Shown piece after piece: positions 25,769-35,142 of a stretch of 47,778 nt of DNA (position 1 is the first letter of the stretch; every line of letters starts with the position of its first letter). Origin of the DNA: Geofilum rubicundum JCM 15548. Its GTDB lineage: Bacteria > Bacteroidota > Bacteroidia > Bacteroidales > Marinilabiliaceae. The stretch is taken from NCBI RefSeq assembly GCF_000974365.1, contig NZ_BAZW01000030.1, forward strand, positions 1-47,778, written 5' to 3'. The notes beneath the pieces were generated by a model. That model was given only the letters and a program-made list of their open reading frames with translations. It was not told where the DNA came from and did no database searches. The position numbers and the translations under genes were made by a program.

Positions 25769-28425
25769 TTAATGGTTACTTGGGTTGCTCTTTTCGCTGT
25801 TTATTTTTAATTGCCTGGCAGCCTGAGCAAGGACTTCCTTTTTCAGCTTTTTATGAATAAATAAGCTGTGTAATGCGGCATAGGCGATGTGCCGGTCGTC
25901 CACCTCAAAATAATCGCGTAAGGCCCTGCGGTTATCGCTCCGACCAAATCCATCCGTTCCCAATACCGTCAGTATTCCCGGAAACCAGCGACACACCGTC
26001 ATGGGAATGGCTTTGACGTAGTCGTGCGCGGCAATGCACAATTCCTCATCGCCTTCAAAACATTCCTGGATGTATGTTTGTCTGGGTTTTTCTTCCGCAT
26101 TCAAGCGGTTCCACCTTTCAATTTCCCGGGCATCGTCATACAAGGCTTTGTAGCTGGTAACGCTCCAGACATCTGCCCGCACACCGTATTTTTTTTCGAG
26201 GATGTCAGCGGCATGCAAGGCTTCGTTCAGGATGGCTCCGCTGCCTAGTAAATGGACTTTAGGGCCTTTACGTTTACGTGTTTTGCGGAATTTATATAGG
26301 CCTTTGAGAATGCCTTCTTCAGCGTTCTCGGGCATTTGGGGCATGGTGTATTTTTCATTCAATACGGTCAAGTAGTACATCAGGTCTTCCTGCTCAATAA
26401 ACATCCGGCGGATGCCTTCCTTCATGATGACCGCCAACTCATAGGCAAAGGCAGGATCATAAGCTCTCAGACTTGGGATGGATAAGGCGGCCAGATGGCT
26501 ATGGCCATCCTGGTGTTGTAAGCCTTCACCCGCAAGGGTGGTTCTGCCGGCAGTTCCGCCGATCAGGAACCGCGTGCACGGGCATCGGCTGCGGCCCATA
26601 TGAAATCGCCCACCCGCTGAAAGCCAAACATGGAATAGAAGATGTAGATGGGCACCATGTTGGTTTTAAGCACCGAATAGGCTGTTCCTGCGGCAATAAA
26701 GGACGACATACAACCTGCTTCTGAAATGCCTTCTTCCAGAATGGCCCCGTCTTTGGCTTCTTTGTAATAGAGCAGACTATCTCTGTCGACCGGCTCGTAA
26801 TTTTGACCGGTATGCGCGTATATGCCCACCTGCCGGAAAAGGGCATCCATCCCAAAGGTTCGTGACTCATCCGGCACAATGGGCACAATGTGTTTGCCTA
26901 TGTTTTTGTCGGCCAGCAACTTGCTCATCAATTGCACCATGGCCATGGTGGTGGCATATTCCCGGTCGCCCGACCCTTCGAGTAATTCCTTGTAAATTTT
27001 ATTGTCGGGCGCTTTCAATGCTTCGGCATCTTCGTTGCGCATGGGCAAAAAGCCACCTAGTTCGTCGCGCCGCTTTTTAAGGTACCTGATTTCTTCACTG
27101 TCCTCAGATGGTTTATAAAAGGGCGCTGATTTGGCTTTTTTATCGGACAGGGGAATGTGAAACCGGTTTCTGAAATCCAGGAGTTCTTCCTCGTTGAGTT
27201 TTTTTTGTTGGTGGGTGATGTTTCTGCCTTCACCGGCTTCTCCCAGTCCGTACCCTTTGATGGTCTGCGCCAGTATGACGGTTGGTTTTCCTTTGCTTTC
27301 CAGAGCCGCTTTATAGGCATTGAAAACCTTGACGGGATCGTGGCCGCCTCTTTTGAGGTTTTGCAATTGCTCGTCGGAATAGTTCTGAACAAGCTTGAGC
27401 AGTTTTTTACTTTTGCCAAAGAAATCTTTGCGGATGTAATCGCCCGATGATACCACATATTTCTGAAACTGCCCGTCGGGCGTTTCATTCATGGCCTTGA
27501 CCAGTTCTCCCGATTGGTCTTTTTTGAGCAGCGGGTCCCATTCTTTTCCCCAAATGACTTTGATGACATTCCATCCTGCGCCACGAAAGGCCGATTCCAA
27601 TTCCTGAATAATTTTTCCGTTGCCCCTTACCGGACCATCCAATCGTTGGAGGTTACAGTTGACTACAAAAATGAGGTTGTCGAGTTCTTCCCGACTCGCT
27701 ACTGTCAGCGCTCCCATCGATTCGGGCTCATCCATTTCTCCGTCACCCAAAAAGGCCCATATTTTCTGATGGCTTTCCTTTTTTAAGCCGCGGTCTTCCA
27801 TGTACTTGTTAAAGCGGGCCTGGTAAATGGCCAGCATGGGTGCCAGTCCCATGGATACCGTTGGAAATTGCCAGTATCCCGGCATCAACCTTGGATGGGG
27901 ATAGGAAGATAATCCGCCTCCTTCCCGTAATTCCTGTCTGAAGTTTTTAAGGGCCTCTTCGGTGATGCGACCTTCAAGAAAGGAGCGGGCATAGATACCG
28001 GGTGCGGCATGACCTTGGAAATAGATAATATCGGCTTCCTGTCCATTGCTTTCTCCTTTAAAAAAGTGATTGAAGCCCACCTCAAACAGCGTGGTTGCTG
28101 AGGCATAAGTTGAAATGTGTCCCCCAATGCCTTCCGATTCCAAGTTGGCCCGGACGACCATGGCCATGGCATTCCAGCGGACCAGACTTTTGAGCCTTTG
28201 TTCTATTTCCATGTTACCGGCAAAGGGGATCTCGTCTGCTACTGGTATGGAATTGATGTCGGGGGTGTGACCTGCAATAGCAGAATGGATGCCATGCTCC
28301 TGCGCTTTGGCCTGGAGTAGTGACAACAACTCCCGGACACGTTCACTGTCCTCATTTTGAATAATGTATTCGAGTGAATCGAGCCATTCCAGGTTCTCAA
28401 TTTCGTAAAATTTCTTCTTATCCAT
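25769..28425 (-). CDS. aceE: Pyruvate dehydrogenase E1, homodimeric type (one frameshift)
   Basis: An 885-residue thiamine-diphosphate enzyme that decarboxylates pyruvate and acetylates E2. The first 617 or so residues (TPP/Mg motif FLGDGEMDEPESMGAL with NCNLQRLDGPVRGNG) run in one frame until a stop after ADARARGS at 26563; the rest (IGGTAGRTTLAGEGLQHQDG on) is in the next frame. Adding one base to the two-base run at 26568-26569 gives ADARARGFLIGGTAGRT and a gene of exactly 886 codons, close to the 887 residues of E. coli AceE. I treat it as intact with a base missing. It leads the aceE-aceF-lpd operon, with a weak -24/-12-like element at 28477-28491. The single-chain E1 fits the proteobacterial type, not the alpha/beta type of many other Bacteroidota. 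Confidence 0.9.
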
Positions 28426-28476
28426 AGGATGAGTGGTTTATCCATTTTCTAGTTGTGAGTGAAAGGCTTGTCGGGG

Positions 28477-28491
28477 GCTTATCTGCAACCA
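28477..28491 (-). promoter_or_regulatory. Weak sigma-54-like element upstream of aceE
   Basis: Minus strand TGGTTGCAGATAAGC: GG and GC exactly ten bases apart, but both boxes are off consensus (TGGT, AAGC). The expected start near 28466 is about 41 bases before the aceE ATG, the same distance as at other genes of the block. Confidence 0.35.
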
Positions 28492-28610
28492 TCCTAAATT
28501 GTCGAAGCAATTTTCGGATGCTTTATAAATTAAAAAAATCAAGGACCGTAACTATTTGCGACTGATCGTCAAAAACAGCTACAGTCCCCCAATAATCACC
28601 CGCCTGGTAA

Positions 28611-29039
28611 CTATAACAGTTTGGCTTCCAGCTTAATTTTTACCGCCTTTAAGGCTTTTGAAACAGGGCAATTTTCCTTGGCATCATTGGCTATCTCCTG
28701 AAATTTTTCTGCCTTAACGCCAGGCACCTTGCCGGTGGTTTTTAAGGTGATTTCTGATATTTCAAAGGAATCTCCTGCTTTTACCAGAGTAACTTCAGCG
28801 TCTGTTTCAATTTTATCAGGTTCAAATCCTTCTTGTGATAAACCATGGGACAGAGCCATGGAGAAACAACTGGCGTGGGCGGCTGCTATGAGCTCTTCAG
28901 GACTGGATGCCTCTTTGTTGTCTTCAAAGCGCGAAGAAAATGAAAGTTTTCCTTTTAATCCGCTGGTCTTTAGTAAGTATTCTCCTTTGCCTTCTGGTAG
29001 GTTTCCTTGCCACTTGGCGTGTGCATGATGTTTGCTCAT
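28611..29039 (-). CDS. osmC: OsmC-family peroxiredoxin
   Basis: A 142-residue thiol-dependent peroxidase of the OsmC/Ohr family. The two reactive cysteines are visible: the peroxidatic one in AAHASCFSMALSHGL (near residue 57) and the resolving one in ENCPVSKAL (near residue 122). The helix that precedes it (SSPEELIAAAHASC) and the length fit the OsmC branch more than Ohr. Family members reduce organic hydroperoxides and depend on lipoyl-bearing dehydrogenase complexes for electrons in several bacteria; that would suit its position beside the pyruvate dehydrogenase genes, but this is inference. It lies 185 bases upstream of aceE on the same strand and has its own sigma-54-like element at 29089-29105. 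Confidence 0.92.
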   Translation of the reverse strand: MSKHHAHAKWQGNLPEGKGEYLLKTSGLKGKLSFSSRFEDNKEASSPEELIAAAHASCFSMALSHGLSQEGFEPDKIETDAEVTLVKAGDSFEISEITLKTTGKVPGVKAEKFQEIANDAKENCPVSKALKAVKIKLEAKLL

Positions 29040-29088
29040 AACTTTATTTTTTTATTTGTTAGATATATTCTTACCTGTCTGGCATTAT

Positions 29089-29105
29089 ATTCTAAATTCA
29101 TGCCA
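29089..29105 (-). promoter_or_regulatory. Sigma-54-like element upstream of osmC
   Basis: Minus strand TGGCATGAATTTAGAAT matches the stress-protein element (TGGTATGGATTTAGCAT) at 14 of 17 positions, with a perfect TGGC but GA in place of GC at -12. The predicted start near 29081 would give a leader of about 42 bases. Confidence 0.4.
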
Positions 29106-29404
29106 ATCGCGGATAGACGGGGAAATACCCCCTAAGGAGGGGATGGTGGGCAGCTAATTCCCCAGGATACCCGGACGGGGTGCGATTTTTTTCAACAGTT
29201 TGGCCGATTGCATTTCTCCACAGGAAAAAAACGGGTTGTGTAATTTATTCCACAAAAAGGAGACGGGACAGTTCCTGAATTAAGGAATTGGAAAGTTAAG
29301 ATGGCTTGCAGGCAGCTATGCATTGTAAGTGATTTGAAGTGTTGGTGGCCTCATCCCGGATACTAAGAGTGATTGCATGGCACAAGAATTGGCCCCATTC
29401 AGGT
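29106..29404. other. Divergent region between osmC and the AI-2E gene, about 299 bases
   Basis: It includes two GC-rich hairpins around 29130-29155 (GGGGAAATACCCC and CCCCTAAGGAGGGG), more GC-rich than the flanking spacers. They might be binding sites for a regulator of both genes. On the plus strand at 29302-29318 the sequence TGGCTTGCAGGCAGCTA also has GG and GC ten bases apart, about 75 bases before the AI-2E start. No small gene was found. Confidence 0.35.
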
Positions 29405-30448
29405 ATGAAAAACCTTAAAAATATAAACCAGATTCTTTTCTTTATAGTCATTGTTGCGGCCCTTCTGTATTTTGGGTCCAATTTTTTGATTCCATTTGTC
29501 TTTGGTATTTTCTTCGCTACGCTGTTGACCCCTCTTTCAAATTTGATAGAAAGGTTATGGGACAAACGGGTGATTTCTTCTTTTTTGGGAACCTTGGTGG
29601 TTTTGGTAGTGGTGGGGGCGTTGCTGTTTGTTTTTGTGCACCAGATCCGACTTTTTGTTTCAGATCTTTCCGCCATTAATGATGAGGTTCAGACCTTGAT
29701 TAAAAGTCTGCAGAATAAAATCACGGAGACCACCAGTCTCTCTCTTGAGGAACAAATGAATATCTGGCACAGCAGGTCGGAGGGTTTTGTAAGTTCTCTG
29801 GAATCGGGGCTGACCAGTTTCCTGGAGAACACGCTTAATACTACGGCCGGTTTCTTTCTGGTTCTGGTCTATGTTTTCCTGCTCTTGTATTACAGAAATA
29901 AAATTTTTGAATCCATATTGATGTATGTAAAGAAGAAAAACAAAGAGGAGGCTAAAGAGGTGCTGAAGGGAATCAGTCATGTTGTTTACCACTACTTGTG
30001 GGGAAGGATCAAGGTTATGAGCATTTTGGCGGTCATGTACTATATTACGTTTTTAATTTTTGATATTCCCTATGCACTCATGCTGACTATTTTTGGTGCG
30101 CTGGTGACCATTATTCCTTACTTGGGACCATTTATCAGTGGTGTGATTCCCATTCTTTTCTCTTTCATTTATTTGGATAATGTGCAAATGGCCCTATTGT
30201 TTTCCGTCATCATTGTAATTGAGCAATTGATTGAAAGCTATGTATTGGAGCCGCTAATCATAGGTCACGAAGTAAAAATGAATCCCCTTATAGTCATCAT
30301 TGCGATTGTATTGGGGAGTGCGATTTGGGGACTGGCCGGTATGATTCTTTTTGTCCCCATTTTTGCCATGATTGGTATTATTTCTAATCATACAGCTGAG
30401 CTAAGACCTGTTGGATATTTATTTGGAAACTCAAAGAAATCCGTTTGA
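29405..30448 (+). CDS. AI-2E family transporter (PerM-like)
   Basis: A protein of about 347 residues with the layout of AI-2E/PerM exporters: two N-terminal helices (ILFFIVIVAALLYFGSNF and FGIFFATLLTPL), a soluble helical segment (about 75-140), and a C-terminal bundle. The final region has typical blocks, FGALVTIIPYLGPFISGVIP and YVLEPLIIGHEVKMNPLIVI. Members have been linked to autoinducer-2 export, to sodium/proton exchange and to other solutes; the substrate cannot be assigned. I use the ATG at 29405; a GTG at 29339 would add 22 residues not typical of the family. It is followed after about 80 bases by a P-type ATPase gene on the same strand. Confidence 0.88.
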   Translation: MKNLKNINQILFFIVIVAALLYFGSNFLIPFVFGIFFATLLTPLSNLIERLWDKRVISSFLGTLVVLVVVGALLFVFVHQIRLFVSDLSAINDEVQTLIKSLQNKITETTSLSLEEQMNIWHSRSEGFVSSLESGLTSFLENTLNTTAGFFLVLVYVFLLLYYRNKIFESILMYVKKKNKEEAKEVLKGISHVVYHYLWGRIKVMSILAVMYYITFLIFDIPYALMLTIFGALVTIIPYLGPFISGVIPILFSFIYLDNVQMALLFSVIIVIEQLIESYVLEPLIIGHEVKMNPLIVIIAIVLGSAIWGLAGMILFVPIFAMIGIISNHTAELRPVGYLFGNSKKSV

Positions 30449-30529
30449 GGTATGGTGCAGGGTTTAAAATGTAGTACCAGCGCATGAAAGTTGGCTTGAA
30501 AACAATAATGATTCAAAAACCATAAATAG

Positions 30530-33310
30530 ATGGAAAGAAGCGACAACTCCATGAATACTTCCGCCCCCGACTCGGATATCATAAAGAATGCCTACCTGAT
30601 TTCTTTTGAGGAATTATCAGAGCGTTTAGCAACGAATAGGGAACAAGGTCTTTCGGAGGAGGAGGCCAAAGACCGCCTCGATAAGTTCGGCCGAAACAAA
30701 CTTAAAGAGCATAACAAAAGAGGAGTTTGGCAAATTCTCCTATCTCAGATTTTAAATCCGGTTATTTATTTGTTGGCTGGTGCTTCGGTACTCGCCTTTG
30801 TTTTCGACAACATTGCCGAGGGGATTGCCATTGTTATTGTACTTTTAATCAATACCCTTATAGGGTTTTGGATGGAATACAAGGCTGAAAAGTCGATGGA
30901 TGCTCTTAAACAAATGGATAAGGTGAGGAGCCGGTTGTTGCGCAATGGGGAAGAGAAGGATGTAGATGCAGAGGAAATAGTCCCGGGTGATATCCTTATT
31001 TTGGATTCCGGTGATTTAATTCCTGCCGACGCCAGAGTTTTTCATTCGACCGAATTGGCTGTGGATGAATCGCCGCTTACCGGCGAGTCTATTCCTGTTA
31101 ACAAAACAACGGATGCGCTGGATGAGGAAAAAAGTTTAGGTGACCGGACCAATATCTTGTACAAGGGAACGGCTATCACCAATGGCTTTGGAAAAGCCAT
31201 TGTATATGGAACAGGAATGGATACGGAACTTGGAAGTATCTCGGATTTGGTAGGGGGAGAGGAGAAGGACCAAATTCCCTTAAACAGGAAACTCAACCGG
31301 CTTGTAAATAATCTGATATGGGTCACGCTCGGTCTGGCTGTTGCCTTTACGCTTTTTGGACTTCTGGCCGGAAGAGATATCTACCAACTGATTCAAACCT
31401 CTATTGCCTGGACGATTGCCGCCATTCCGGAAGGTCTTCCCATTGTTGCCAGTATCGCGCTTGCCAGAGGAATGATAAAGCTGGCCAGAAAAAATGTTGT
31501 TGTAAAAAAGTTGGAAGCGGTAGAAACCTTGGGTGAAACAACGGTGATTTTTACCGATAAAACAGGCACGCTTACCCGAAATAAGCTGAGTGTTAAATCT
31601 CTTTTGTTTCCCAACGATCAAAGAATAGAGGTTGAAATCAACAAGAAGGATTCAGCCACTTCTGAGGATGATGATGCAGATTATTCCGACGGGAGTAATT
31701 TTCGGCACTTTATGAAAATTTTTGTTTTGGCCAATGATGCCACCTTAGGCGAAAGTGAAAATGAAGGTGAGGAAGACAAGGGGAAGAAAGAGAAGGGGGA
31801 GGTACAAGATAAGGACGATGGCGATCCTCTGGAAATAGCCTTGCTCCAATACGTCAAAAACGTGAACAGTGATTGGTATCAGGAATTTCAACAATTGGAA
31901 AGAAAGCGCCACGACCCTTTTGATTCGGATGACATGGTTATGGGAGCGGTATATGCCATTGATCAGGGATTCTATGTTGCTGGTAAAGGTGCTGCGCAAG
32001 CCATATTGAAACGATCTTCTAAAATTCTTATCGATGGAGAAGTCAAGGATTTTGACGATGAAGAGAAAGAGACGTGGATGAAGAAGAACGATGATATGGC
32101 CGGAGAAGGCCTGCGTGTATTGGCATGTGGTTATAAGGAAAGAGAGGAGTTGCCAGCTGACAATGAGGAGGAGGAGTTTTTGCAGGACTTAATTTTTGTG
32201 GGATTGGTTGGATTTATTGATCCGCCGCGAAAGGAAGTATCCGATGCCATTGCCATCTGTAAAAAAGCCGGGATTAAAGTGGTCATGGTGACTGGTGACC
32301 ATCCCGGAACTGCCAGGAATGTAGGGGAGGAGATTGAATTGTTTGATGGTTCGGAAGCCCATCAAAACACGACACTTTCTGGCGATGAATTGCAGCAAGC
32401 ACTGGATAGTGACGATGATGAGAAACTCATTCATACCTCTATTTTTTCCAGGGTAAGTCCGTCCCAGAAATTGAGTTTGATTGAGCATTTTCAGAGAAAG
32501 GGCGAAATTGCAGCCATGACCGGTGATGGCGTCAATGATTCACCTGCGCTTAAGAAAGCGAACATTGGCATTGCCATGGGTAAAAGAGGAACGCAAATTG
32601 CCCAGGAGGTATCCGATATGGTGCTTAAAGATGATGCGTTCGGCTCAATTGTCGGGGCCATTGAACACGGACGAATTATTTTTGGAAACATCCGAAAATT
32701 TATTATCTATCAGTTATCTTACCATTTAAGTGAAATATTGATCATTGCCCTGATAGCTTTTACTCTTTTTACGCTACCGTTGTTGCCCTTACAGCTGCTG
32801 TTTCTCAATTTGCTGTCTGATGTATTTCCAGCACTGGCTCTGGGTATCGGAGTGGGCGATAAGGAGATTATGCTCAAACCGCCCAAAAATCCGGATGAAC
32901 CCATTCTGAATAAAAAGAGTTGGATTCAAATAGGATTGTACGCAGTTATTTTAATGATCAGCATAGCGGGAGGGTACTACTATGCGCATTTCGTCTGGGG
33001 AGAATCCGACGAAGTAACCAACAATATTGCCTTTTTTAGTCTGGCCATTGCTCAATTGTTACATGTGTTTAATATGCGGGATGCCACAGAGAAGGTTTTT
33101 ATGAATCAGGTTACCAGAAACAAATATGTCTGGATGGCCCTGGCTCTTTGTTTCGTTACACTGTTTGCGGCCTATTCTATCCCGGATATTGCAGAGGTGT
33201 TGTCATTTGAAAAACTGGAGCTGCGTGCATGGGGACTTATCGCTGTAACCAGCCTGCTTCCAGTGGTGGTCATCCAATTCATTAAGCTCTTATCAAAAAA
33301 GAATATTTGA
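30530..33310 (+). CDS. P2-type cation ATPase with acidic insertion
   Basis: A 926-residue P-type ATPase of the calcium/proton-pumping P2 group. It has the N-terminal cation-ATPase domain (LSEEEAKDRLDKFGRNKL), the membrane motif IPEGLPIVASIAL, the dephosphorylation motif LTGES, the phosphorylation motif TDKTGTLTRN (Asp near residue 343) and the hinge TGDGVNDSPALKKA. The nucleotide domain holds an odd Glu/Lys/Asp-rich insertion (about residues 404-432, GEEDKGKKEKGE), not usual in the family. Membrane helices M7-M10 are present. Calcium is the likeliest ion but sodium or magnesium cannot be excluded. There is an alternative ATG 21 bases downstream. It follows the AI-2E gene and may be co-transcribed. 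Confidence 0.92.
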   Translation: MERSDNSMNTSAPDSDIIKNAYLISFEELSERLATNREQGLSEEEAKDRLDKFGRNKLKEHNKRGVWQILLSQILNPVIYLLAGASVLAFVFDNIAEGIAIVIVLLINTLIGFWMEYKAEKSMDALKQMDKVRSRLLRNGEEKDVDAEEIVPGDILILDSGDLIPADARVFHSTELAVDESPLTGESIPVNKTTDALDEEKSLGDRTNILYKGTAITNGFGKAIVYGTGMDTELGSISDLVGGEEKDQIPLNRKLNRLVNNLIWVTLGLAVAFTLFGLLAGRDIYQLIQTSIAWTIAAIPEGLPIVASIALARGMIKLARKNVVVKKLEAVETLGETTVIFTDKTGTLTRNKLSVKSLLFPNDQRIEVEINKKDSATSEDDDADYSDGSNFRHFMKIFVLANDATLGESENEGEEDKGKKEKGEVQDKDDGDPLEIALLQYVKNVNSDWYQEFQQLERKRHDPFDSDDMVMGAVYAIDQGFYVAGKGAAQAILKRSSKILIDGEVKDFDDEEKETWMKKNDDMAGEGLRVLACGYKEREELPADNEEEEFLQDLIFVGLVGFIDPPRKEVSDAIAICKKAGIKVVMVTGDHPGTARNVGEEIELFDGSEAHQNTTLSGDELQQALDSDDDEKLIHTSIFSRVSPSQKLSLIEHFQRKGEIAAMTGDGVNDSPALKKANIGIAMGKRGTQIAQEVSDMVLKDDAFGSIVGAIEHGRIIFGNIRKFIIYQLSYHLSEILIIALIAFTLFTLPLLPLQLLFLNLLSDVFPALALGIGVGDKEIMLKPPKNPDEPILNKKSWIQIGLYAVILMISIAGGYYYAHFVWGESDEVTNNIAFFSLAIAQLLHVFNMRDATEKVFMNQVTRNKYVWMALALCFVTLFAAYSIPDIAEVLSFEKLELRAWGLIAVTSLLPVVVIQFIKLLSKKNI

Positions 33311-33667
33311 CAATGGAATTCAGGTGGGACTGTTTTTTTGTCCTTCTTGTTGGTTGGGAGACGCAAAGGTTGAATTTTAAGCTACAGTAGATGTGGAAAA
33401 CTTTCTACATGTGACGACTTTTTGAGGCAGTTGCGTAGTGTTTACTCTATCCATCGCTTTTCCTGTTTTTGTTCATTTGATGTTGAAAATTGTGTTTTGT
33501 ATTGATAGTCAAAGGTGTGAGTTTTAATCAGCGTGTCAAAATGTTCAATAATAAAAATCCCGACATTTTTTCGGTATAATTATTGGCCTATAAATAGCGT
33601 GATTATGCTGAACGGCATCATTTGTATAAACTTAATTTATTAATTAATTAATTTAAAAGGAAGTATT
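33311..33667. other. Spacer upstream of CsbD, 357 bases
   Basis: No gene found. It is AT-rich, holds the sigma-54-like element at 33584-33598 and ends with an AATTAATTAATTAATTTAAAAGGAAG tract (run split here for length: two TTAA repeats and an AGGAAG ribosome site six bases before the CsbD ATG). Confidence 0.5.
33584..33598 (+). promoter_or_regulatory. Sigma-54-like promoter of the CsbD gene
   Basis: TTGGCCTATAAATAGC: GG at 33585-33586 and GC at 33597-33598, ten bases between. The -24 box is a full TGGC and -12 TAGC differs in one base from TTGC. The predicted start near 33610 gives a leader of about 58 bases. Confidence 0.5.
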
Positions 33668-33853
33668 ATGGATAAGTTAGAAATAAAAGGAAACTGGAAT
33701 CAGATTAAGGGTCAACTCAAGCAAAAGTATGCTGATTTGACCGACGATGATTTAATGTTTGCCGAGGGCCAGTCAGATGAACTTCTTGGAAGACTTCAGG
33801 AAAAGACCGGTAAAACACGTGAGGAATTGGTGAAAGAAATCAATTCTCTATAG
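33668..33853 (+). CDS. CsbD family stress protein
   Basis: A 61-residue hydrophilic four-helix protein with the family pattern [20 protein letters not shown], then the Asp-rich turn [18 protein letters not shown] and the final [18 protein letters not shown]. CsbD proteins rise under general stress in Bacillus and many other bacteria; the molecular role is unknown. The ribosome site AGGAAG precedes the ATG by about six bases. It is monocistronic: a strong terminator follows 15 bases after the stop, and a sigma-54-like element lies upstream, making it one of the clearest single-gene members of the proposed regulon. Confidence 0.92.
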   Translation: MDKLEIKGNWNQIKGQLKQKYADLTDDDLMFAEGQSDELLGRLQEKTGKTREELVKEINSL

Positions 33854-33867
33854 TTTGAGGGCTTAGA

Positions 33868-33910
33868 AAAAAAAAGACCTTTTCGGATACTCCGAAAAGG
33901 TCTTTTTTTT
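33868..33910. terminator. Bidirectional intrinsic terminator between CsbD and the CNNM gene
   Basis: A 20-bp perfect inverted repeat with a three-base TAC loop; arms start with eight A residues and end with eight T residues, so it serves the CsbD gene and the convergent CNNM/CBS gene alike. Confidence 0.93.
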
Positions 33911-33936
33911 GGTGAAAAGTAGAATTTAAGGAGCTT

Positions 33937-35013
33937 TTAGATGGTCTCCTGATCGTTTTTCTCACTTAATTTATCAATCAGATTGTATTTGGCCTGTCTG
34001 GTTTTCCAGCGCTCACGGGCGAATTTTTGCATGTCGGTGATGGTGTCTTTTTCATCTACAATCTCCAAACCTAAAAGTGTTTCGATGACGTCTTCCATGG
34101 TGACAATTCCGTCTACACCTCCATATTCATCTACAATAAGGGCAATATGCTCTTTTTTATCCAGAAGCTTTTCCCACAATAAAAATAAAGTGACAGAGTC
34201 GGGAACCACCAACATTTCACGCTTGATATCTTTTAATCGCAATCGGTGTTTTTCTTCGGCCAAATTCTCGAAGACGGTTTGTCTAAAAACGTAACCGGTT
34301 ATGTTCTCATCATTGCCTGAATAAACAGGGATTCTTGAAAATTTAAGGTATTCCTTGTCGTTTAAAAAATCTCTTAAGAATACATTCTCATCGGCCACAG
34401 CTACCACCACTCTTGGTGTCATGATATCTGTAACCTTTACATTTTTGAGCTTGAGTATGTTTTGGATGATTTTGTTTTCTTTATCGGTAAATAATCCCTC
34501 TTCTGCACCAATGCTGGCCAAAGCAGCAATTTCCTCTCTGCTGGTCGATTGTTCTGTTTCGTTTTTTGAAAACATTTTTGTTACTATGGCCGACAAAAAC
34601 ACAAGCGGGTAGGTAAGGGCAATCATTATTTTAATGGTGTAATAGGAAAAGGCCGTCAGTTTTCTCCAGTATCTGGCACCCATCGTTTTTGGAATTATTT
34701 CCGTTATTACCAGAATTAGAATGGTAAGGATGGCCGATACCAGGCCGAAATAGGCTTCACCAAAAACCTTAACGGCTTGAGCGCCAACTCCGGCAGCCCC
34801 AATTGTGTGTGCCACAGTGTTTAATGATAGTATGGCTGATAAGGGCTTGTCAATATTTGTCTTCAGGTTAATGAACGGTTTTGCCCAGCTATTGCCGCTT
34901 TCATGCTTTACCATCAAATAAGATTGTGGGGTAGAAAGAAGAACTGACTCCATTATGGAACAAATGAAGGAAACAAATAGGGCCAGAAATAAATAGGAAA
35001 TTAGAGCAACCAT
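33937..35013 (-). CDS. CNNM/CBS-domain membrane protein (CorC/TlyC-like)
   Basis: A protein of about 358 residues with an N-terminal CNNM (DUF21) membrane domain (residues 1-140, three or four helices, ending in ITEIIPKTMGARYWRK) and a cytoplasmic pair of CBS domains (about 180-320, including TDIMTPRVVV and EYGGVDGIVTMEDVIETLLG). Bacterial CNNM proteins export magnesium, or sometimes sodium, with ATP-magnesium binding at the CBS pair; the C-terminal CorC_HlyC domain is absent and replaced by a short basic tail. I chose the ATG at 35013; a TTG four codons upstream is possible. The gene lies between CsbD and a P2-ATPase gene that is transcribed the same way but ends 130 bases upstream, so all three ion-handling genes sit together. 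Confidence 0.9.
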   Translation of the reverse strand: MVALISYLFLALFVSFICSIMESVLLSTPQSYLMVKHESGNSWAKPFINLKTNIDKPLSAILSLNTVAHTIGAAGVGAQAVKVFGEAYFGLVSAILTILILVITEIIPKTMGARYWRKLTAFSYYTIKIMIALTYPLVFLSAIVTKMFSKNETEQSTSREEIAALASIGAEEGLFTDKENKIIQNILKLKNVKVTDIMTPRVVVAVADENVFLRDFLNDKEYLKFSRIPVYSGNDENITGYVFRQTVFENLAEEKHRLRLKDIKREMLVVPDSVTLFLLWEKLLDKKEHIALIVDEYGGVDGIVTMEDVIETLLGLEIVDEKDTITDMQKFARERWKTRQAKYNLIDKLSEKNDQETI

Positions 35014-35064
35014 TTTTTCTTGCAAATATACGGTTTTGTTTTACTTGACCTATATGTTACCCGT

Positions 35065-35079
35065 GTTCTATCCAAACCA
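35065..35079 (-). promoter_or_regulatory. Weak -24/-12-like element upstream of the CNNM gene
   Basis: Minus strand TGGTTTGGATAGAAC resembles the stress-protein element (TGGTATGGATTTAGC) at most positions, but has AC in place of GC at -12. The start would be about 40 bases before the ATG. Listed only because it repeats the pattern and spacing of the others. Confidence 0.25.
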
Positions 35080-35142
35080 GGATTTATCTCAATGGTTTCT
35101 GGTCAGGGTTTTTCGCTTCCATTGTTCATTCATTTGAATGAT

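Noticed and set aside
33541..33600. TCCCGACATTTTTTCGG near the CsbD promoter as another palindrome copy
   Set aside because: Too imperfect, and the flanking CTG/CAG bases of the repeat are missing.
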